From: Crotophaga sulcirostris | Taxonomy: Eukaryota > Chordata > Aves > Cuculiformes > Crotophagidae | Length of the DNA: 64,000 nucleotides | Direction of reading: 5' to 3' | NCBI GenBank assembly: GCA_013397455.1 | Contig: VYZB01000145.1 | Span: forward strand, 676,843-740,842 | Part shown: positions 1 through 13,606 of the stretch, in pieces | Numbering within the stretch: position 1 is the first letter of the stretch | How the letters are laid out: each line of letters starts with the position of its first letter | The notes under the pieces: generated by a model | Database searches by the model: none | What the model saw: the letters and a program-made list of their open reading frames with translations, nothing else | What the model was told of the DNA's origin: nothing | Made by a program: the position numbers and the translations under genes

Positions 1-328
1 GCCACTGCTTCCCCATCTCAGAAAGCACTGGGTGCTTTCTTTTTCTTTTATTTTCTTTTCTTTCTTTTTTCCCTGTAATTGCATATTTCCAACCCTTCAA
101 TAAAGCACACCTTCCCCTATTAATGATGCTTGCGCAGGGCCAATGCCTGTCAAAGCAGACAGGTACTCTCAGTGTCCAGTTAAATTAGGTAATTTGACTC
201 AAATGACTCTAAGCATGTTCAAGAATTTGGCTACTTTTATTTTGCAAACTTTTCTGATGCCTGGCAATATCCCTCCCTTCCGCACCAACAGGTGTGGCAG
301 CAAATGCTCATTTCAAGCTGTGGAGTTT

Positions 329-480
329 ATCACAGTATCACAAGGTTGGAAAGGATCTCTGAGATCATCGAGTCCAACCTAGAAACCAACACCAACCCAT
401 CATCTAAACCATGAGTGCCTCATCCTTTATCCTCACTCCTCCTCCAGGACATCTACCACAGGGTTCCCCTTCCACTGGTG
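329..480 (-). mobile_element. CR1 LINE 3' fragment, ATACTGTG-tail type, diverged 5' side
   Basis: It begins with the tail TATCACAGTATCACAAGG, then GTTGGAAAGGATCTCTGAGATCATCGAG and the ACCAACCCATCATCTAAACC block. A deletion follows at CCATGAGTGCC, and the remainder drifts from the other copies. 5'-truncated, non-coding. Confidence 0.85.
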
Positions 481-817
481 GTGACCTGCTGGTATTGCAG
501 AGGTGATTCCTCTGAAAGTACCGCTCATAACAGCCCATTTCTGAATTCCTAAGACAGCAAATAATTTCCACCTGAACATCTGTGACATTTAGGTTCCGAA
601 ACAGTCTCAAATACCATGCTGTTCATTAGCAGGGATTCAATTTCCTGTACCTCTCTGCTTCAGTTTTGCTTCAATGCATAGACTCTGCATATTCATTTAA
701 AACAACAATAATAAAGTTTTGCCAAAAAAGAGGGAGGTGTAAATAAAAGATGCCTGGGGCAAAGCTGTGTTTTGTGTTCTGGACATTTATATAGCTCTTT
801 ACAGCGCTCTTCAGTTA

Positions 818-835
818 AATAATAATAATAATAAT
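818..835. repeat. (AAT)6 microsatellite
   Basis: Six AAT units in intergenic DNA. Confidence 0.95.
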
Positions 836-3800
836 TAGAAAAAAAATCCTACAGAATTACCATAGCAACTGAAGCAAGTATGTGTTATATTTTTTAATCT
901 CTTAGATACACAAACCCTGACTAAGAAAACACGCAGAAGAAAATATGTGAACTTGTGTGCCTTCCCTGTGTTTTAAGGGAGTATTTTATTTCTTATTTCC
1001 TCGCCAGTATTTAATGCTGCCTGTGCTGGGGGAGTAGCTTTGTTCTCTTTGCGTCGTTCCGCTTGCATCTCAGGCAGAGGATGAGCGCAGGAGACAGCTG
1101 GAATGCATTCTCTTTCGAGACATTTTGGAAACTGCCAAGAGTGTGCAGCAAATGGTGGCTATGAGGCCACTGTGGTATTTTTTTTCTGGCATACTGGAAT
1201 GAATTCCACAGGTTCACAAATGGGGAACACACCTATCAATAAAACACGCTTGCGTTTCATATCTGCACAAAACTACTTGCTTTTCTGAATCTGATGTACA
1301 GGGAGGTACTTATTCAAGAGTATTTCCCCTCCCCACTGCAGTTCCCTGGTTTTAGTTGGTTTTCTTAAATCCCTTTTGAATCAGAGCACAAAACATTCCT
1401 GCCACACAAAAGGTCTGCAAAAGTTCTGTTAAAAAATATATAGAACACATCAGCATATGTTGTGTCTAAGAAGAGTGAGGGGAAAGAGGCATCGATTAAA
1501 ACATCAGTGGTATTTCCACTGCTCTCTCTGATGGTGGTAAATTGGGATTTATTTCTCTTGTTGATGGTAAACATTTTTTCAAGTGTTGTGTCCACCCTGC
1601 TATTGGTAGAACAATTACAATTCCTCGTATCAAGACAATGGAGGGACTAAACTAGCTGCTTTCCTCATGTTACTACACTACTTTGTTTTGAATCTCTTGC
1701 AAAGAATGGGGCTTTTGCAGTGTAACATGCCTGGACTCTTCACTTTTTCCAAGACAAACAGCTCTGGAGCCAAGATCGATTTGGACAGCGTGCAATAGCT
1801 TGCATCTTTTTTTTCAGGAGATTCAGAGTCCTTTAGAGAAGCTAAATGAGCCTTAAAGCAGCCCTGGAAGGAACAGCTGTGGGTAGCTGGAGGCACAGAA
1901 AGACTGTGCCTACTCAAAGCCACACTGGTTGACTTAACGTGTGGGGGACCATGGTTCTCCAAACCATTAAACAACTTCAGCCCTGATCCTGTTGGTGCAG
2001 ACCCCTGAGATACATTTTTACCCAATATATCTTCATGATACTTAGGGAAAAATCTGTCCTTGTCATTTCCTTGTCGTATGCCTGCAACTTACTGTATTGC
2101 GAAACCAAGTGAGGCTCCAGATTTTGGAGTAAATCCTTATGATATTTATGTTACAAGCTCTTCATATTCTTTACCCACACAAAATTTTAGGTAGAACCTT
2201 ATTGTGTTTTGTCAGCACAGCATCCTTTCTGCAGCTGGCCAAGAGTGTTTCTCTTGGAAACTAATATTTTCCCAGAATGAGACTTTGCAGGGGAAATCAG
2301 CTGTATCTGATACATTTTCCTTGTAAAAGATTTTGGTGGAATCAGAGCAGAATGTTTAGAACTTCTTGCATTAGAACGCTTTAATTTGCTTGGATGCTAT
2401 GCTTCATGCACCAGTCAAATGGAATTAAATAGCAGGAGTTTATCAGTAAAGAATATTTTTTTAACTCCAAACAGATGTAAAAAATTCTTTATTGAAAATT
2501 TCTTAAAAAGTGGAAATTCTCAGTTTCATCTAGCTCTAATTTTTACCTCAAAATGGTGAAATAATTGTGGCATCACTCAGAAAATTTTCTGGTTTATTTC
2601 TGCTGGCTAGCCTTGAAGTAGCACTTCCAGCTCCTGTGAATATTGAGCAAGATCCGCAAATGAAATATGAATTTTCAATAGCTTATGTTCAGCTTGAATT
2701 AAAAACAAGTCATTCTTTCCTTCCCTTCTCATCTTGGAGTTCATCATGCAGTGACAATTTGGAATTTACAACCCAGACATTTAACATCCTTCACAAGAAC
2801 GTATCATTTGAAAAACTTGTGAAGAGAAATGTCTCTGCTAAAAAATGGCACTATCTCTTTGTAAAAAGACCCCTGCCGTTTAAATTTCTGTTCAGCTTCC
2901 CATCTTAAGCTAAATAACACTGACATTTTTTTCAGATGTATTTTTTTGAAAGTAGCCCAGATTAGATATACACTTAAAAGAGTTTTAATGTGACATTGCT
3001 GGCTTTCTTTAATATCCCTTTGTGTAAATTTGCAGCTATTGCAGAATATAGATTTTTTCAAATTCCATTGCTGCGATGATACCATTTAGTAGGTGTCCAC
3101 AATCTTACAAACTACCAAAGCAACATGCATCAATCTTGAATTTGAAAAATGAACCCCAGGATTTGTCTTTCAAAAAATGTAGTGTGATGTATGTTTTGAT
3201 AAACCTAGCAAAAGAGGGTTTAAAATTAGGTTCTGTCTGTGGAAATAGATATCTGATGAGATCAATAAAACTAGGCTTCATGTCCAACTCTCTTGGACTC
3301 TACTGGGTATTGGACACAATCTCTTTCAGTAGAGCCACTAAATGTGTATATTTATTACCTATATTTGCAAATCTGTTCTTTACACACCCTTAGAAATCTT
3401 TCAGTTATGTTTGGCATAGCTGATGCAAGTTAATACCTCCTTATGTTCAGATTGCAAAAAGCAGGGTAGTTGTCCCCTAAATTTTATGGAAATATAACTC
3501 TTCCAACTAAGCTCTAGAAAATGCATCATTTAGAACACAAGTCTTGTGGGAAATGGCTGCCTTGGAAAACCTTGAGTTCCTTCACATTTTAATTGGCCTG
3601 AAAAAGTCTTTTAATTCTTCAGTATGTGTGTTAGATCCCCCATGCTCATATACATAAAGTAGAAAAAAGAGGGACGGTGAAATTCAAAACTGAACCTCTC
3701 CAAAGATTGTTCTTTGAAGAGAAAGTTTCATATGATGACAAACTGGAAAAGGGAGAAAATGACAAACAGAAGACACAAGAAACCATATTTCTTTTGTGAA

Positions 3801-6504
3801 GCAGTAGAGCAGATTCTGTTTTTTGATTAGATGAGATTCTTGGCTCAAAAAAAGTTAACGAAGAGAATCCAAAGGAGTGCCCACAATGGCTTGTCTTGCA
3901 TGGTAAGCTACATTGCTTCACAGTGTTTTCTTTCCTCATATTCAATAGACAGGTTTATAAATATGGTTAGAATTGCAGAACACAAATCCAGTATGATAGA
4001 GAGACAGATTTTATGCTAGGAAATGCTCCCTTTAATGTCCTTAAAGTATTCTAAAGAATCTTTCTTTAAATTTTAATACTGGTATCAAATTGAGGGGAAA
4101 ATACTTTTGTAGGATAACTTTGATGATGATCAAGAGACACAGAGATAAACTTTCAAAGCATGCAACGTAAGTGTTTAATTCCCATTTTCAAGAGTATTTC
4201 TGAAGCTAAGGAGTCCTTAATATGAACCATGTTGCACAAGTTGCAAGCAACCTTGCTATGCCAAGTAGTTATTCAGGGGAGGGGGTTGCTTAACGTTTCC
4301 TATAGACAGGCCGTGCTGGATACTTGCCAGGAGTGAAAGAGAACAACTAATAGAATACATTCATAAATATTCCTTAAAAATGCATACGAGTAGACAGGTA
4401 CATAAAACTTCTGTATTTTGAGTTTATTAATCTACTTTGTTTTAGCTCAATCTTTCATTCACCGAGTATTTCTAGGATAAAACTAGTCCAGGTCTGCACT
4501 GTATGAGCTTGGGAATGCATACAGCCCCAGGTTAACACATTTCTCCAGTTAGTAAATGTTTATTAAAAATTAGTGTCATTGAGTTTACTTTGTGACCATA
4601 CAAGTCTTGAGCTATGTGTTATGAGCATATTAGAAAATTGTACCTTTTCCATGTCTGACCTGCAGTATGAGACCCACCTGCCTATGTGGTAGCAGTCACT
4701 GAAAAAAAGACTTAGAGAAATGTTTTTTAGATTTTTTTTTTTTAATGAATTATTCAAGCTACAGTTAAAGCTCAGAAATGGTTTTGCTTTCAGATTAGGT
4801 TACCATCTTTCCATTCCAGGATTCAGACTGGGAATGAAAGTATGAACAGGGACGCAAACTGGTGAAAGAAGAGATCATTCTCTTCTAAGAGTCCTGTACT
4901 GGTGCTCAGTTTTGTGAAATGAACTGTAAGTTATGCATTAGGACCGTGATCCTATTTCTAGAAAGAGAAGCAGTCTAAAATTGCTTAGACAGTACGTTCT
5001 AAAGTGATGAAGTCTCCTAAACTTTGGTGAGTTTTGAAATTGGGCACGAACTTCTCAGTTCCCTTGGAGTTTTTCTAAACCCGCTCACTTTATCCCTTGT
5101 CCCTGTGCTGTGTTGCAGTACTTTTAATCTCTGAACCAGTTGCAGAAGTTCACAAGCCTCTCTGTTTTGTAGTCTGGCAGATTTTCTGATACAACTAATT
5201 GGTTTTGACTTCCCTGGAATGGTCCATTGTGGCTTTACATGGTTTGACATTGTAATGAGATGCGTTTGCTAACAAGGTTGTTTGCAATGAGATTCTTTAT
5301 TTCTATTAAATATTAAGAAACATAGAATGAATTCTTGCTCTTCAGACTTGTACAACATAGTTTACAGCAAAGTCACAATGTTTTAATTCATTCTTCTGTG
5401 TTTTCAGTTCTGGGTTGTAAGCCCAAATACATTTGCCTTTAAATGCTTTGGAGGTAGACAGGTTGGGTTTTCATTGCCTCTAAATATGTGACTGCCTTGG
5501 GGCTTCTAATTTATTTTTTTTTAATGGAGTGAGAGGCTATAAAACCTATGTGCTGTAAAGCAGACAGACTTCTAAAAGTTCCCTACCAGCTCACCAGGCT
5601 CAGCTGAAAGAACAGGTATCTTCAAGCGTATTTAACTCTCGTTCCTAGGCTTCTAATTAAAACCACTGAAATTCACCCCATTTTGAAAAGGTCACATCTG
5701 ACTCCTTCTAAGACATTTCCTTTGTCTCATTTTAGTTGTCTCTGGTTTATATGCTTATGGGAAAAAAAAAGGAATTATAACCATTTGTCCATTGATAGCA
5801 GGAAGATTACCTGGTTGGTGGGTGAGCTTTGGCAGAGGTGTGGTTACACATATCTTAGCTAGAGACTCCAGCAGAGCTCTGCACTAAATGAGGGAGCACC
5901 AGGGAATGATGCAACTATGAATGGGATTATTTGTTCAGTCCCAAATGCTTAGGAATAACAGAAATTTGATTGTTCTGATTGCTATTGCATTAATTAATTC
6001 AGTTCCAATTCAGGCTTCTCATCTTAATAAACTGAAAGATCAGAATTTTTGTTGCTATCATGCAAGGTTAACTTTTTAATATATGTTTTTAAAAAATTAT
6101 AATAATTGTCTTTAGGAGATTCATAGAGCTCACTCAAATGTAGTTATTTATGTTTGTCTGTTTTCATGGTTCCCACCACCATAATATATGAGTTTCATAA
6201 CCACAGGTCCCTCTGAATAAGTAAGTATTAGCTACATTTTGAAAATCGAATGTAAGTCATATCATGCAGCTTTAATTGTCTAAGTTAAGCCTCATTTTGT
6301 TGCCTTGGATCCCAGTATGGGCTATAAAAAAGGTTAGGCTGTTAGCTGAGCCATGCTGGCTTGCACTCTACAGTCTCTGAAATGACTGTTCAGGAGTCTC
6401 AGCACCTAAATAAGGTAGCATCACTATCCCTCTAGGAGACTAAGTAACAGGTTTTCAGAGATGTCTAGACACTTGAGAAAGCAGAGGAATATCAAATGGG
6501 ATTT

Positions 6505-6521
6505 AAAAAAAAAAAAAAAAA
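6505..6521. repeat. A17 homopolymer
   Basis: Seventeen A in unique intergenic sequence; no upstream gene-like sequence that would suggest a processed pseudogene. Confidence 0.95.
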
Positions 6522-7377
6522 GCTGAAATGCTTAGGCAAGTTGAAGACTTACTGAAGGCATTTATCCCCATCTGCCTGTCTTGCCAGAGCAGAGCAGGTT
6601 CTGGAGCACAGGTCTGCAGAGCCTTGTGCCTCTGCTTAGTCAGTGGTCCAGGCTGCTTCTTCACTGCTTTCTTTTATTGTAATTCATGTCTTGGGACAGA
6701 GAGTTGACGTTCTGCCCAGTGACCTTTGAGTGGTCTTTTTAATCACGTTTGTGCCTAGGGAACACCAGTAAGAAATAACACTCACAAGCGCTGCACAGTG
6801 ACAGGGGCAGGAGCTGTTCCCTGCTGGGTGGGTAAGAAGAACTGTACACTTTATCCTTCATAAATATTTCTTTCTAAAATGCTATGTAAGAAGAAAGATA
6901 AATACCACTTCCCTTATTTGTATAGTTTATAATATTATTCTTTCTGGAAATACTGGTCTACAAGACTTTTTCATCAGAAAGCATTCAAGTCCTGGCTCAA
7001 TTGATGGTATTTGCTTTAACAGGCTGTACAAAAAGGTCCATGCTCCTCTGTAGGTTAGTGTTGCTGGATGGCTTTATTGTCTCAATTTTTTTTTCACTTA
7101 ATCTGAAACCTTAAAACAAAGTACTAAAAAAAAATTTCTACAAGGAAAGTAATGATCCTCCAAAAGAAATCCAGTGCAACTGAAAAGAACCATTTTAATT
7201 AGCTGACAGAATTGTGTTGTTTAGGTTTCTTCTAAAAATCAATGAAGTGGCTGCAAATGTTTCTAATGTCTTCACGCCTTTAAAACTCTCACTGGGGAGC
7301 CCTCAGTCTTACCACAGAAGAAGATTTTATAATTTTGAAATATTATGAAGGCAACTGGTACTTGGAAGGGGCTAAAA

Positions 7378-7432
7378 TGCCACCAAACAAACTTCATGTC
7401 TACAGTGTCTTTCTTAAGTTTGTTTGGTGGCA
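7378..7432. repeat. inverted repeat, 17-bp perfect arms, 21-base loop
   Basis: The left arm TGCCACCAAACAAACTT (7378-7394) and right arm AAGTTTGTTTGGTGGCA (7416-7432) are exact reverse complements. Pairing stops on both sides. The stem is shorter than a typical microRNA precursor, and there is no terminal duplication to mark a transposon. Confidence 0.9.
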
Positions 7433-7879
7433 AAATCAGGTTTAAAAATGCTTGACCTATTTCTGCTTTCTTCTGGGCTTTGGGGTTGTGGGTATTTTTT
7501 AATCTGATTTTGTGTTGGTCAGATGTACATGGTGTAGAATTTTATGCTATAAAATATTGCATTATTGAAGCCTAAGACTGAAGTAAACAAAACCTCTCTA
7601 TCCAGTAAGGATACCACAGATGACTTCTATACCTAGGGCTGTGCTCAACTTAAACTGGCCAGAACTGTGTTCTGACACCCAGGCCTGGATTAACCTTCCC
7701 CTCCATCCACAGGCAGAATGCACAGAATTATTCATATTGCTCGATTAATGCCTGACAAATTGCTGCTGCTGAGTGAAATCTGTGTAATCTGTATAACGAA
7801 CTGGTTCTGAGAAAATTCAGGATAAACTGGACAAAGATTAGAACTACATCTCCATAAACCAAAGGCACCGAACAGCCCT

Positions 7880-8240
7880 GCTGTGTGTGCAAGTGGGGAG
7901 ACCTCAGAGCAGCCTCCAGTGCTGGAAGGGGCTCCAGGAAAGCTGGGGAGGGGCTCCGGATCTGGATACGTAGGGATAGGACAAGGGGTAACAGTTTTAA
8001 GCTGAAAGAGGGGAGATTGAGATTAGATATTGGAAGATTTCTTTTGCTGTGAGAGCGGCGAGACACGAACAGGTTGCCCAGAGCAGTGGTGGCTGCCCCA
8101 TCCCTGGAGGTGTTCCAGGCCAGGGAGGATGGGGCTTGGAGCAGCAGGATCCAGTGGAAAGTGTCCCAGCCACAGCAGGGGCGTTGGATCTGGATGATCT
8201 TTAAGGTGCCTTCCAACCCAAACCATTCTATGATCCTATT
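7880..8240 (+). mobile_element. CR1 LINE 3' fragment, classical ATTCTATG-tail type
   Basis: About 360 bases of CR1 3' end, from GTGCAAGTGGGGAGACCTCAG to the terminal CCATTCTATGATCCTATTTC. It carries the end of the second ORF, with a GAAAGAGGGGAGATTGAGATTAG segment and a degenerate RT C-terminus, and the GATGATCTTTAAGGTGCCTTCC segment. The 178-codon open frame on the opposite strand (7728-8264) is only its shadow. Several substitutions suggest an older copy. Confidence 0.9.
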
Positions 8241-11200
8241 TCTCATATACACTGCAACAGCCAAATCATTGTTAGAAGTTATTCATATTATTATAGAGCC
8301 TCTCTTTAATTTATTTATCTGATTTAGACTCTTCTATTACATCCCTCAGTTCATTCTGTCCAGACTTTTCCCAGCTGATCGCTCGTGAATGTGTCGATGA
8401 TTGTGAAAGAGTAAATAGAATTTAACTTGGATTCTCGTTTCTTCCCTAACCTCCTTCTTGAAAAATGACATAATTGATTTGAAAATGCTTGCCTTAAAGG
8501 TTAGGACATCCTTAATACAGACATTAGTTAAAATTAAAAATAAAATTGTGTTACAAGAGTTCTACCTCTGAACTTACAAAGACAAAATGCAAACGTTTCT
8601 GTTAATACAGAAAATATGTTTTACAGCCACAGAAGCAATCAATAAAAACATTCCTTCAGAGGAAAACTTAACCGTTTCAGAAATCAAATGATAAAGAGTA
8701 AAAGATGTCCAATCTACTGTATCAAAAAAGGTGCTGTGAAGGTTCACTCTAGGGGATGCAGTGTGTGTATTCTCATGACAACAAAACTGAGAGCATTCGT
8801 GAGGGGAGAGAAATCAAAGGACAAGAAATTCAGATGTAATTTTCTAGCTTTGAAAGATTTTATTTTAGAGAGAACTACTTAAAAAAAAATTAGACTGAAA
8901 ACTACAATCTCCTGTCATTCCTGAGAAAAAAATAGTGCCATAGCCCTGATGTCAGACTGTACCTTAGTTTTAGGAGTAGGAAGAGAATTTTGAAATTCAT
9001 TAAATCTAAGCATATTTCTTCTTTCCTCCAACACATAAATTACAAGCAAAGCTAGAAAGAGCTTATGAATACTTGTGGGGAAACACCATCTGGCTTTGAG
9101 AGGAGGCTGCTTTTGAGGCAAGAGCAGTGCAGTTGTCCAATGAGCTTACCCATGAATTGGATAGGAACGTATTTCAGCAGAGAAGGGATTTCTCCTTATT
9201 TGGAGACCCTCTTCCCTAGCTATACCTTCACAGTTGTCCATAACACCTATGACTTAGATCAGTCCCTGCACAGGTGGTTCCAGTAACATCAATGTGGGGC
9301 TCATGCTTGCTACATGTAGCCATATTTCAGCAATAGTTAATCTATTTTTCTGATTTTAATTCCTGTTTTAACCAGTGAATGAAATGGGGGAAAAAAAAAA
9401 TAAAGTACAATGTCAGAAGTCTATAAAACATTTTTTCCCTCTTATTTAGATTGCATGAAAAGGCTGTTATGTGCTTGAAGTGCCCGGAGGACATACAGTC
9501 ACATACTGGCCTTGTTGGACTGTTGTTGTTAGCTGTAGCACCAGCTGAACTTCTGTGGTCATCAATGACATCAGATCACAGTATCACAGTATCACAAGGT
9601 TGGAAAGGACCTCTGAGATCATCGAGTCCAACCTATAACCCAACACCAACACCAACCCATCATCTAAACCCTGGCACTGAGTGCCTCAGCCAATCTCCAG
9701 TTGATGCTGGGTCAATTGACACAACTGCTGTGATGTTCAGCAACATTTATTCACAAGTTACGCCTGTGATGTGAGAGCAGGAGGCTTGCTTTAGCAGCAA
9801 AGCTCCCTTGGAACACGCTTTGCACAGCAGGATGTGGAGAGACATTCTTGTCTCTTCAGCAGGCGTGAGGTGAGTGGTTTAGGTGGTCACCACAGGGTCA
9901 GCACCACTGAATGTGGAGGTTTTCAGCTTAGCCTTGCAGAATAATGACTCAGCTTTTGTCCACTGAACACCACTTCGCTGCACACTTCGCTTAAGTCGTA
10001 TGGTAGCAGTAGGAATAACTAAAAAAGGCCTCTTTTGCAGTCACACATTATTTCCATTTTATGCCTTCCCAGCCTGTAACTCCAACTTTTCTCAGGCTGT
10101 TAGCCATCTTCTAAAACTTTCACATTTCTGGTGTTTACAGAGTTTTATGGCTCAGAGAGAGCTGTGAAAGCATGCAATTAACGACAGGGATAAGAGACGG
10201 CAGAACCTCGTCATTTTGTTATATTTACATGAATATTATAGCACTGACAGGGCTTCCCAGTAGCCAGCTGCCTCTTCTGAGAGCTACTGGACAGGCTGCT
10301 GTTGCCCTCACCATCCTGGACTTCGCATTTTCACTATCCTTTTTGTGGTCTGTCAGAGGGGAAACTGTAATACTTGTATTTCAAAAGTGGTGGCATCACC
10401 TGAGCGGGGCTCACAGGAGCTTAGCCTAGAAAAGCATAAGCTTAGGGTGTATCTATGGCAGACCTGACTGCAGTGCAGAGGTACCAACTGGGTTTTAGGA
10501 AAGCTCAGAGATGCACTCGAGGACTCAAGGCAGCACAGAACTCAGTGTGGCGTATCCATATGGATGAGAAGCTGAACTGCATGTTGTTATAATTAAATAC
10601 TATGTGGTACCAGAGTGAGCTGTCTTGTTTTTTTTTTTTAACAGCTGCCTAGGATATGCCTACATTGTAGTGCCATTTGTGGTGTAGATGCAAACTTCTT
10701 TAGCAGGAACCAGATTTCAGTTTCTCAGACACTCACTTAAGCAGAAAGGAAGCTAAAATTCTCTTCTCACTATTTTTATGTTTGTGGCTTTCCAGGGTTT
10801 CTATTTTGTTCCAGATTGCATTGCCATGTCACATCTAAAATTCCACATCCATGAAAGGGGTGGAGGGCTATGCCTCTTCTAAATTGAAGAAAAAAGCCTG
10901 AAATCATTTGTGCAGTAAATGGAATAGGCTCAAGCCTCCTCTATGGTATGCAACTAATTAGCTGATGTTCATTTTCAAGTGCGTAGTTCACAGTCAAGCT
11001 GAGACAATGTGTAATATGCATTATAATGTCCCAGGAATGTGTCCTAATTCTAACTGCTTCTTTTTACTGCTGCTGCTCCCAACCATGAATAAACCCTGCT
11101 TGAAATCTAGAAAGGTGATGGATGTATTCTGGAGCCCTACATTTTTAACATCTAAATCCGAGCTCTCAGTGATGTAATGCCTGTGAAAGAATTACTCTGG

Positions 11201-12550
11201 CATTACAGCCTGGAAAATATCTTCCTTTTTCTTTTTTCTCTCTTTGTTTCTTCCTCTCTCTTCTTGATGATTCTCAAAAATTTCAGTTCTTTCATTTCAA
11301 AAAAATTTTTGCTCAGAGACTTTTCACTATTTGCATCCATTTAATTTTAGTAATGCATGTACTAAACTTTAGTGCCACCGCTGAAAAGTGATTTATTTTA
11401 TGTTATTTATTTCTATTTATTTAGAATTTAGTTAACAGTCTCTGTAGTTACAAGCAGCTAGGAGCCAGCCTAGCCAGTCATTTCCTCTGCACTGACAGCC
11501 ACTGAAATGGCTCTTTTGCTGAAAATTCACTGATGTAAGCGGACAGGCAGTATCGCGAGAGGTCACAGCTCATTATTTCCCATTTGCTCAAGTATGTGAA
11601 TGTTTCCTGGACAGAATAAAGTCAAAAGAAATCTAGGCCTACGGGGTCAAGGGCACAAGGGAGAATGAATTTTACTCACATGAACTGATGCAAAATTTAT
11701 TTGTCAAAGTAGGTTTAGTTCCCACTGCAGAAATGGGGCAATGAAAATGTTCCTATTAACGCCGCCTGTCTACACAAGCCCTGGTGTCAGGCGATGCGTT
11801 CGGAGGCAAAGCATTAAAATCAGGATAATGCACTGGCTCTTGTAGAGAGAGCAGAACCACAACTGGCTTAATATTTAGAAGCAGCTAAACTAAATAGACA
11901 TTATTAGTTCTTGGCATTTGTCTGATAACTTCTTCATTTACTCAACGCGGTCACCTGAGGCCCCCGTTTTCTCCCTCAGTGCTTAGAAGGCACATAACTG
12001 GATGAAGGAGAATTTTATTTCTGGAACATTCAAGTGGAGGGTGCAGTTGATTTTGTTGGTAAGAAATCAAATACTCACAATGTAAAAAGTGTACAGGCAT
12101 GCATGTAAATGCTGGAGATCAAAGAGTTAGTCTTCTATGGGGATTATCTAATGTTACTACTCTCTTCCTCACTTATTATTATGGCATCACTCAGAATATA
12201 GTGGGATTTCTTGTCATATTTGTTGATATACTGGAAAATACTTGAACACCCTCCAAGTCTGCAGATCTGTCTGCCAGGATGGATTCCTGCAGAACCCGGA
12301 GGGGCAGCTCTGGAAACATCACTGTGGTTTTTCACTAGACTAAGAGACATTCAATAAATAAACAAGCAAACCGACCGCCAACTCACCAACCTTAGGGTAA
12401 ACATGGTTCCAACTACCAGCCTAAAAAAGGAAACCCCTGTCCTTGCAGCTTCCTCTCCTAGAGAGCATCGTGCTGCCAGGCTCTGCCTGTCCCTGCACAC
12501 CACCTCACCTGTTCTCACAGCTCAGGCCAACAAACCAACCAGCATAATTG
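8241..12550. other. intergenic DNA, one CR1 inside, no genes
   Basis: Apart from the CR1 at 9575-9698 I see only unique AT-rich sequence, short chance frames and small homopolymer tracts. Confidence 0.8.
9575..9698 (-). mobile_element. CR1 LINE 3' fragment, ATACTGTG-tail type
   Basis: It starts with the ATCACAGT-type tail in two to three units. The body then runs through ATCATCGAGTCCAACC, ACACCAACACCAACCC and CTGGCACTGAGTGCC to CCAATCTCC, where the copy is cut. It looks nearly identical to the copies at 12551 and 15461, so recent. Confidence 0.92.
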
Positions 12551-12933
12551 CAGTATCACAGTATCACAGGGTTGGAAAGGGCCTCTGAGATCATCGAGTC
12601 CAACCTAGAACCCAACACCAACACCAACCCATCATCTAAACCCTGGCACTGAGTGCCTCATCCAATCTTCCCTTAAACACCTCCAGGGTTGGCGACTCCA
12701 CCACCTCCCTGGGCAGCACATTCCCATGGCCAATCACCCTTTCAGGGAAGAACTTTTTCCTAATATCAAGCCTAAACTTTCCCTGAGGAAGCTTGAGTCC
12801 ATGTCCTCTAGTTCTGTCCCTGGTCACCTGAGAGAAGAGCCCAACCCCTGCCTGACTACAACCTCCTTTTAGGCAGTTGTAGAGAGCAATAGGGTCAATA
12901 ATGAGAACAGAGGAAAGACTTACTTCAGACATT
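12551..12933 (-). mobile_element. CR1 LINE 3' fragment with end of ORF2, longest ATACTGTG-tail copy
   Basis: About 380 bases. Read on the minus strand, an open frame (12636-12932) ends with [18 protein letters not shown], then [15 protein letters not shown] and [11 protein letters not shown] before a stop. This is the typical C-terminal end of the CR1 reverse transcriptase ORF2, followed by a short 3'UTR and ATACTGTG tail. It is strongly 5'-truncated: no endonuclease or RT catalytic motifs are present. Confidence 0.93.
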
Positions 12934-13555
12934 AAGTGGTCTCTGTGCTAATATACGATTTTTTAACTTTTTAAGAAACCCTGATGATTTAAAAAAAACC
13001 AAAAAACAGGTGAAAATGCATTTTTACAACATATACTGTGCATTCCTTGTGGATACTGTGCGAGGAGGGGTAAGGTGAGGTTTGGGTGCCATGGTGTGTT
13101 TGCTGCTCAGCATCCTGCAGGGAGGCAGTGGCTGCCTGGAGCAGCCAGGTGCCCACAGGGCTGAGAGGCAGCTCCAGAGCCAGGGACAGGCAGTCTGCAG
13201 AGTCTTCAGCAGCCACTTTGCCTGCACCTGGCTCCCACACCCACTCCCTGTCACAGCTTCACTTCTTAAATAAAAAGAAACTGACAGCAATAAGGATTTA
13301 AAAGGCCTCTGCTGGAAGAAAGAAATGCATGCAATTGTCCTGTAAGGTATGGGTAAGGAATTTAGGAGAGAATTTAAAGTTCTCTTTTCTTTTAATTACC
13401 TGAGCAAGTTCATTTACTTGACTGAAGCTGATTTTATAATTAAACAGGCACTTATCTCCCATCCACTTTCTGTGGAAAAGGCAGGTAGGAAAGAAGCCTT
13501 GTGGCTTTTCAACCTGTTGAGTTCATGCTTTGATACGTTATTTACACTGGGGTAG

Positions 13556-13606
13556 ATCACAGAATCATAGAATTACCCGAGTTTGAAGGGACCCAAAATC
13601 ATTCCT
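13556..13606 (-). mobile_element. CR1 LINE 3' stub, classical tail
   Basis: Only about 50 bases: the tail ATCACAGAATCATAGAATTA followed by GTTTGAAGGGACCC and a short body. It is an old, heavily truncated fragment. Confidence 0.7.

Larger units (their letters stand above)
481..7879. other. intergenic DNA without supported genes
   Basis: AT-rich unique sequence. All open frames are short and compositionally random; the longest (1678-2025 minus and 2567-2908 plus, each about 115 codons) show no family resemblance, and the latter begins at GTG rather than ATG. Only simple repeats and the hairpin at 7378 stand out. Confidence 0.8.

Noticed and set aside
2567..2908. 113-codon frame with a hydrophobic, signal-like N-terminus
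   Set aside because: It begins with GTG, not ATG. It has no splice context, no family match and an AT-rich random composition afterwards.
7728..8264. 178-codon open frame on the minus strand
   Set aside because: It is the antisense shadow of a plus-strand CR1 fragment.
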